The translations under genes were made by a program, and so were the position numbers. Below are positions 57,940 to 64,000 of a DNA stretch of 64,000 nt, piece after piece (position 1 is the stretch's first letter; each line of letters begins with the position of its first letter). The notes below the pieces were generated by a model. The model had not been told where the DNA came from and ran no database searches. It worked only from the letters and a program-made list of their open reading frames with translations. The DNA is from Ooceraea biroi (Eukaryota > Arthropoda > Insecta > Hymenoptera > Formicidae), in assembly GCF_003672135.1 (NCBI RefSeq), contig NC_039511.1, positions 16,208,464 to 16,272,463 of the forward strand. Reading direction: 5' to 3'.

Positions 57940-60900
57940 AGCGTCTGGTCGCTCTGACGTGCGCACAGATTAACATTAAAGAAGCATGTTTCAAAAAATT
58001 GTCAAAAAATAATCATTGCGCAGTCTCGTTTACGTTTTTCGGAATCGTCGAGCGTAGTCGGGGTGGCGACGGTGGAAGTGCCTACACATCGTGACGTCAT
58101 CCACGTCCAGTTTCAATTGTACCGGAAGCAAACCTCGTTACCATCAAGATCCCTCCGCCGAGATGCGAACGTGGGAGTTTGGATGATGCGGGCGGGACAA
58201 CGGATACCACTTCCCCAGTAGACCATTCTACTACCGTTACCATCATTGTCATCTCTACCACTACGACTCTATTACTATTATCTACTACTGCTACTCCTAT
58301 TGTAATTGTTACTATTGCTACTACTACTACTTCTATTACTATTACTATTATTATTATACTGTACAAATGCAGGTACACAAATTATTAAAATAAAGCGGTT
58401 TATCATATAAAAACCCGTGTCACATGTGGAAGCTTTACCCGCGCGTGCATAACGTGTATGTACAGTCTGCAGTTCGCGTATCTTGTGAAAAAGAAAGGAT
58501 GTAACACAGTAAAGGTATCTACTCAGATAGAAACAGTGATAATATTCAGCATAAAAGCCAGCATACATTTTCTCCCGTTATTTTTGTCTACCTCTTAGGC
58601 AGGCTTTAGGATATTCGATCTTGAAGCGAAGTTTGAAGCAGAACATCCTCTGTGTACATTGTGCCATACACGTTTTCCGATAGTCTTATCGCATAAGATT
58701 GGTGTGCTGCCCTTGGCTATACGGAAACGCCGGTTGGTTCGCGGCTGCTTGGTCGTCAAGACAAGATATGGTAATTTTTCACAAACGTCACGATAAGTAC
58801 GATGACGATGTAGCGTTTCGTTGTGTCGATCAACTCCTGCTGAACAAATCTAACAAGAAAAAACATTTCCGTAAATTGAATACCCATTGCGAGCCTACTC
58901 TTAGCATTTCGCCATGCTTAGATAAGCCGAGTAATTCCCGATTATCGATATCGGAAATGACAGTTGTGCAAACACGCAAAGATTAGTAGTTTTGTTATTT
59001 TTATTATAATGTTTTTCCAAAGTTTGCTTTACAGTATCCGCTAAATAGCGGTTCTCATATAGAATAGTGACCGTTGGATCGGGTAGATCTCGCAATAAAT
59101 GCGAGAACGGCACCTCGGAAATAGCGGTGGTGGGCAAAGGAGCCAGAGTGCGATGCCAGAAAAAAATTACTGCACCGGAAATAGATTTTCGTCGGAGTAC
59201 TTGCTGCGCGAAGTACAAGATCGTGTCTGCGAGTCGGTAGAAACGGATGCAAGACGATCCGACGCGATTAGTATTGCAGGCAGGTCCGCAGATGAGAACA
59301 ATGGCACGGAGGCACGAGAGCGGAACGAGGCGGAACGACGTGATTAGCGACAGAGTTGATCCGCCGATCGCGTTAATTGCGACTGATTGCTCATTTCTTC
59401 GATAGTAAGTCTATTAGCAGCTAGGTAGCAGAATTAAACAACAATTAAGATAATTATTAACTCGCTGAGCAGCAGTAATAATTAGTTTCATCTGAGTTTA
59501 ATTAAAAAAAAGAAATACACGGCAAGTATTTCTGATTGCGAGACTGTTTTCTGCAAAAAGTAACAATTTGTATTTTCAAAAGAATGAAATTGCAGGAAGG
59601 TCCTCGAATGAAGATTATAAAATGCAAAATGAAGGATAACGTTCGCAACGATGAACGTTTCGCGAATGCCGCAAAGCGTTCTTTCTTTCCTCGAGCTGCC
59701 CAACTTCGGACAACTCGTTCTGAAGTTCAATCCCAGTTTAGATTCATCGCCCACGAGGAGCACCGATGCACGCTGCCACGATTGCTCAGGTGAATCCGCA
59801 AGAGCCTTGCGGAAGTCTCAGCAGTCGCTCGAGCCCATCACTAGCTAGCCGACGTATCGCTACTTCCCTCCCCGGCTTCGACGTTGTCCTCTTCTTTTGT
59901 CTCACCGTCCGTGGTGTCGTCTTTCTCTCTCTTTCCTCCAACCGTTACGTTGGTCGCCGAGTCTCTCTAGCCTCGTCTCCGTCGCAACTATTTATAATGG
60001 TAAAGCCGCCAAGAGTCCTCCTCGGGATCTCGCGTGTTCCCTTCACCGCGAGTTCGGTCCTCCTACGTCCACAGAACGGTTCCCTTTGAGAGTACGAAGC
60101 ATCGTGAACGCAGTGTCGCCGTGCGAGCACTCTGCTCCGGAGCTGCCTTTCGATATTCGATACCGCGTAACCTTGGGTCTGATCGCTTCGCTCTGCGCCG
60201 CGTACAGCAGCGAGCGGTAACATTATTTCAACATATTAACTATAAGTCAACGAAAATCGCGCCGTGCGAAGTAGCGACGTAAGTACCAGTTGACAGTGCT
60301 GCCGCGACTGTCCCGTTCGCTGATCAAGCCGATCAAAGTGGCCAGGTGGACAACGTGGACTGAACGTTCTATCGGAAATCCCACGCGTTCTGACTGAGGA
60401 TTCATTAACACTGATACTGGTACTACGAACTGTCCATCAGTCATCTGAGGAGTTCAACTGCAACTGTTCCTGCCTTCACCCAAAGTTTACCTGACGCGAT
60501 CGTACTGGATGAATCGGAAATGGATGATGAGTGAATAATTGGGAACTCGATATTGTTTCGATATCGAGCCATCATCGACCGTCATTTCGATGGATTGTAT
60601 CAATTATACAAGTGAGTTGAACCAGTGTCCGTTCAGTGACTCGGTCTTGATCGCTCAAGAAGGTCGAGGGAGCTAAATGCGACGTCGCAGTCATCACGAT
60701 CATGACCCAAGCTCATTGCAATTCGCATCGGCAAATTAATCGTCATCGAGTGCCGACGTGAAGGTCATTAACGGCGCCGAGTGTTCGCGCAATTGCAAAT
60801 TGGCGACCGGTGGCGGAGCGCGTGACTTCTTCTTCCGGGCAGACGATCGAACAGAGTGCCAGCAGGTCACCGATTGTCGCGTGTGCCGGCGACGTTTTGC

Positions 60901-62049
60901 GACATGCAAATGTTTGTAACTAACGGTCGCGTATTCGCGAGAGCGTACCGCTTGTTGCGACGTTGAGTGCCGGAAGTGGTGGTGTTCGCGCGGTCGCGTT
61001 ACGCGATCCTTCCTCTGGAACGGCGACTGTAATGATTGCGAAGGCAGGAAAAGGTGGAACGTCGGCGTGCTGACGTACGTACGGTACGGCCCGCCGGCGA
61101 AAGAGCCACTCTCAATGAGGTAAGCGACAATCGACCTCCTTCCGCTGATAATAAGAGAGGGATCGATATACCTCGATCGGTTCACGTTCGAGGCAACGCG
61201 AAAAGAAATTGTGCCACACGAAAGAGTTGAGTGTACAGGAACAGATGTAATCAATGCCAAATTTATTATGTACTTATATTTGTTGGTTTTTTCTCTGAAA
61301 TTCTTTGCAATAAAACTGGAATGTGTCACGTCAAATATTTGTTAAAATAAATATTCTTTCATTTAATTAGGTAAATACGCTTATAGCTCTGCGATGAGTT
61401 AATATACTGTTGTCAGGATGAATGCGGTGTTTCAGTTATTTCGATTAAAGAAACAGAATATATGACAAACAGAAGAATATATATTTAACGTAACTCTACA
61501 TATTGGGATCACTAATCAATCGATATCGTCTGCACATATTCATTATATATAACATTGGGGAGCAAGACTGACGTATCCAGCATTTAACAGGGTTAATTAA
61601 ATTCGGTACAACGTACTGAGACAAGCAGCTTCATTCTCAAACAATATTAAAACAATCCGATTAAGCGCATCTTTTTCAAAGCACATTTACACGTGTGACG
61701 TGTGTTTCTCTTGCTGTCATTTGTCATCGCACGCAACCGCTGTGCACGGTTTAACATGCGCATACGGATCAGCAGTAATGCTATTATACGGCATTAAGGA
61801 AAATAGAATTGTGACTTTGCGAGTCTTCAGAAGCCACAGTAAGTTCGACGATGCCCCGAGCCGCCTCGCGTAAATCAGTCATGGCAGATCGGATGATGGA
61901 ATCGCGGGAAATGCCACTGACGCCCTTCTATCGTATCCGCATATCGCTCCGCAGGCAGGAAGTACGTCGACAAAGATCTCCTGCTGATTGTTCCTCTAAT
62001 TTCCGGGCTTTTGTAATCGATCCGTGTAAGCTTGAAATTCGCTGAAGAT
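57940..62049. other. Troponin T 3'UTR and intergenic DNA
   Basis: The first about 450 bp are troponin T 3'UTR, ending near AATAAA at 58389; it includes a TAC/TAT-rich stretch (58235-58365). The rest contains scattered short frames without recognisable domains, GC-moderate sequence at 59760-61230 and AT-rich sequence at 61240-61700. Confidence 0.4.
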
Positions 62050-62114
62050 ATGTCGGAGGAGGAGAACAAGCAGAACGCGATGGAACACGAGGACAACGAC
62101 GCGATGGAAGAAGG
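62050..62114 (+). CDS. Probable first coding exon of an unidentified gene
   Basis: ATG at 62050 opens a short acidic peptide, MSEEENKQNAMEHEDNDAME then EG, ending at a donor GG|GTGAGA in phase 2. Composition and donor suggest a real N-terminal exon of a nuclear or RNA-binding type protein whose remaining exons lie past the window, but no family can be named. No continuation with good splice sites was found before 64000, apart from an uncertain ATG exon at 63942-63954 (followed by GTAAGT) that would rather be an alternative first exon. Confidence 0.4.
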
Positions 62115-64000
62115 GTGAGAGGAGCGAGTACTTGATGACGTAGCTTATTTTTCACAGTTTTCATAGCACTCATCTCTTTTGGCGCATAAATATTCCTCGG
62201 TAAATATTAACGTTGCATCAAAAACGAATGGTGGAAATCGTAGTCCGCTGCCTCTTGTAGTTCTTCATCAACGATTCTTCGTCAAGATCCGTTTGAAACA
62301 GCTTCTACAGTTAGAGATCATCTTCAGCAGATTGTTGCCTTTGTCTTGAAGTTGGCGGGCCGTATTTCTGTCTCATAGCTTCAGCTCTCTGTCTCCTTGC
62401 ACGTTTCTTCTTAAACTGAGCGAGCATGCTCTTTGAGTAAGAGGAAAGTAAGAGGAGTAGCGTTGAAAGTGCAACGTTGGTAGTGCGGTTGAAGAGAACG
62501 AACGTTCTCGATTTAAAGATCGAGTCTCCGTGTTCCAGAATACACGTCGTCGAAGCGAACCTGCGCGAACGAGACACACGAAAAACCGGTTGTTTGTTCG
62601 TGTATCGTGTTGATACAGCATCGTTCATTAACGCGGCTTCGGGCAAACACGACCTCTCTTTAAACCTCGTGGAAACGCGAAAGCATTCGGTGTGTTTGCT
62701 GACGAGGCTTAATCGCGAGAACGAGTGTTGACAGCAATTTTTAATTTTAATTGTCAAACAAAACACACCGGTCTCGATTGCCGAATCGATTGCGATTAAT
62801 TGAGTAAACTGGCGGGAGTGTGGGCCGAGTGGCCGATGTTCGTGAACGAGACTGTAGTTCATGCTCCGGCTGTCATCATCGTGGAAGAACGAACATGGCA
62901 AATGCACGAGACAGGAACGAAAACGGAGTATATAAGTTACCTTACGGATTTAGTTGTTTCAGATGCGCGTTTTGCATAGTGAACGAGGTTTGAGTGTATA
63001 TTGTTCTTGGTACACGTGTCTGTTTGTTGGAAAATATCGTGCCATAAAATATGATAACAATCAATTTTTCGTATAAATCAGAATCCATTAACGAAATCAT
63101 CTACAATTTCGATTGCAAAATTTTTTTACGGCCTCGTTTGTGTTTCTCGAGTTAATTTGAATTTTATTTTTCACATCGACTTTTAAATCGATTTTTTTAA
63201 TTCGCCGCGTTGTTATAAAAAAGCAGACAGCGGCGGTCCTTTCTTTTTACTGTGCGAGGAGCTCTGCAGTCACGTTCGGATCAAGACCGGATGTCTTCGC
63301 GAAATGTCAGGGATTTTTTGATCGTTTCGAGTGTTATTCAAATCTACAACAAGATAGTTGACAAAAGAAACCGGATTTTTAACAAATTTCGAAAATCGGA
63401 ATATTTCCTGAGTAGTTATACAATAGCTGCCTTGTTCTTTCTGAGAACCATGCATTAAAGTTATTAAGAAGACCTTGTATTCAACGCGTGACACAAAAGC
63501 TCTGTTTTGTTTTGTGATAATATACTTGAAACCTACTTTAAGCCTCAGTGCCGTGTCAAATTGATAGTATTCAGTTTTTTTCCTGTCGCTCTCATTTGAA
63601 ATCCTCGAATGAGACGGCAATGTAACACGATATAATTAAAAATTAATATCCTACACGCTATTCGAGCGATCGATGCGTATGTGATTCGCTGAGAACCGGG
63701 AATAATGGGAGTGACATCAATCGCGGCAACAGGATGTAAAACCACGCGAGTAACTATACATCAATGAGAGACATTTGCCGCAAAAGTCGTAAGCAGGTAT
63801 TACGTGGAGATGACATAATTCACGGTTGCGAAAGATTAGCGGGAACGGGAGTGCAGCGGTGGCAATCGCGCCGCAATTGTTTGTGCATTTTTCTTCCCGA
63901 TATCAGTTGTACGTCGAGGTACTTCGAAGAACCGGCCGAACATGAACGCCAATTGTAAGTCATGGCTGAAAAGCTTCGATTGTTGCTTGAAACCGACGTC
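62115..64000. other. Right edge of window, unassigned
   Basis: Apart from the candidate promoter at 62929 and a possible tiny ATG exon at 63942-63954, no gene is supported. The 198-codon minus-strand frame at 62311-62907 has no recognised domain and no supporting splice structure. Confidence 0.35.
62929..62963 (+). promoter_or_regulatory. Candidate core promoter (TATA plus initiator)
   Basis: TATATAAG at 62929-62936 is followed by TTTCAGA, with its A at 62961, 32 bp from the start of the TATA box, which is the canonical spacing. It would drive plus-strand transcription toward the window end, for example as an alternative promoter of the gene starting at 62050 or at 63942. Confidence 0.35.

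Noticed and set aside
58699..58986. 95-codon frame after troponin T
   Set aside because: It starts with TTG rather than ATG, has no recognised domain, and lies just beyond the troponin T poly(A) signal; kept as unassigned DNA.
62311..62907. 198-codon minus-strand frame
   Set aside because: No recognised motif, a biased Ser/Arg composition, and no supporting promoter or splice context.
1..64000. CRISPR arrays, bacterial operons, prophage, viral or toxin genes
   Set aside because: The window is a eukaryotic intron-containing locus; no regularly spaced repeats, bacterial gene organisation, viral genes or toxin genes were seen.

Overview
The window is nuclear DNA from an insect, most likely a hymenopteran and probably an ant. 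The genes are intron-split with GT-AG splice sites, CpG is not depleted, introns are AT-rich, and every recognised protein is closest (from memory of the families) to insect or general animal orthologues. No bacterial, viral or plasmid genes were seen. All exon models were built by hand from splice sites, reading frame and recalled homologues; no alignment was run. LAYOUT: 1-57 (-) first exon of the ArfGAP protein drongo/AGFG1; 418-1330 a decayed PIF/Harbinger-like transposon carrying a nested MITE; about 1680-2080 a GC-rich repeat; 2773-3777 (+) UNC119; 4497-5776 (-) ABHD11; 6892-7915 (+) TMED2/CHOp24; 7916-18123 a long non-coding stretch with a CpG- and GA-rich block, probably Wnt5 upstream/5'UTR sequence; 18124-23355 (+) Wnt5; 25000-25762 (-) mitochondrial ribosomal protein L18; 26550-29031 (+) PHF12; 29254-30307 (-) GPN3; 30907-32481 (-) nine-finger TFIIIA; 34575-40903 (+) a myosin-light-chain-kinase-family kinase with two alternative terminal exons; 41593-42649 (+) U11/U12 snRNP 35K; 47146-57939 (+) troponin T (upheld); 62050-62114 (+) an orphan first coding exon. 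FUNCTION: The genes are an ordinary gene-rich neighbourhood, not one pathway. UNC119 (lipidated-cargo carrier), TMED2 (ER-Golgi cargo receptor), ABHD11 and mRpL18 (mitochondrial), PHF12 (chromatin), GPN3 (RNA polymerase II assembly), TFIIIA (5S rRNA transcription) and SNRNP35 (minor spliceosome) are housekeeping; Wnt5, the kinase and troponin T are developmental or contractile. MOST INTERESTING: (1) The kinase gene ends in two alternative exons that each complete the kinase fold, but only the distal one encodes a calmodulin-binding helix with a clean 1-5-8-14 pattern, so exon choice would switch calcium control. (2) Troponin T has two equal-length mutually exclusive exons and a set of very small symmetric exons, possibly including a 3-nt one and one with alternative acceptors six bases apart. 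(3) A 46-codon ORF of unknown origin lies in a troponin T intron. (4) Several short inverted-repeat elements are present, including perfect 16-18 bp-arm hairpins.
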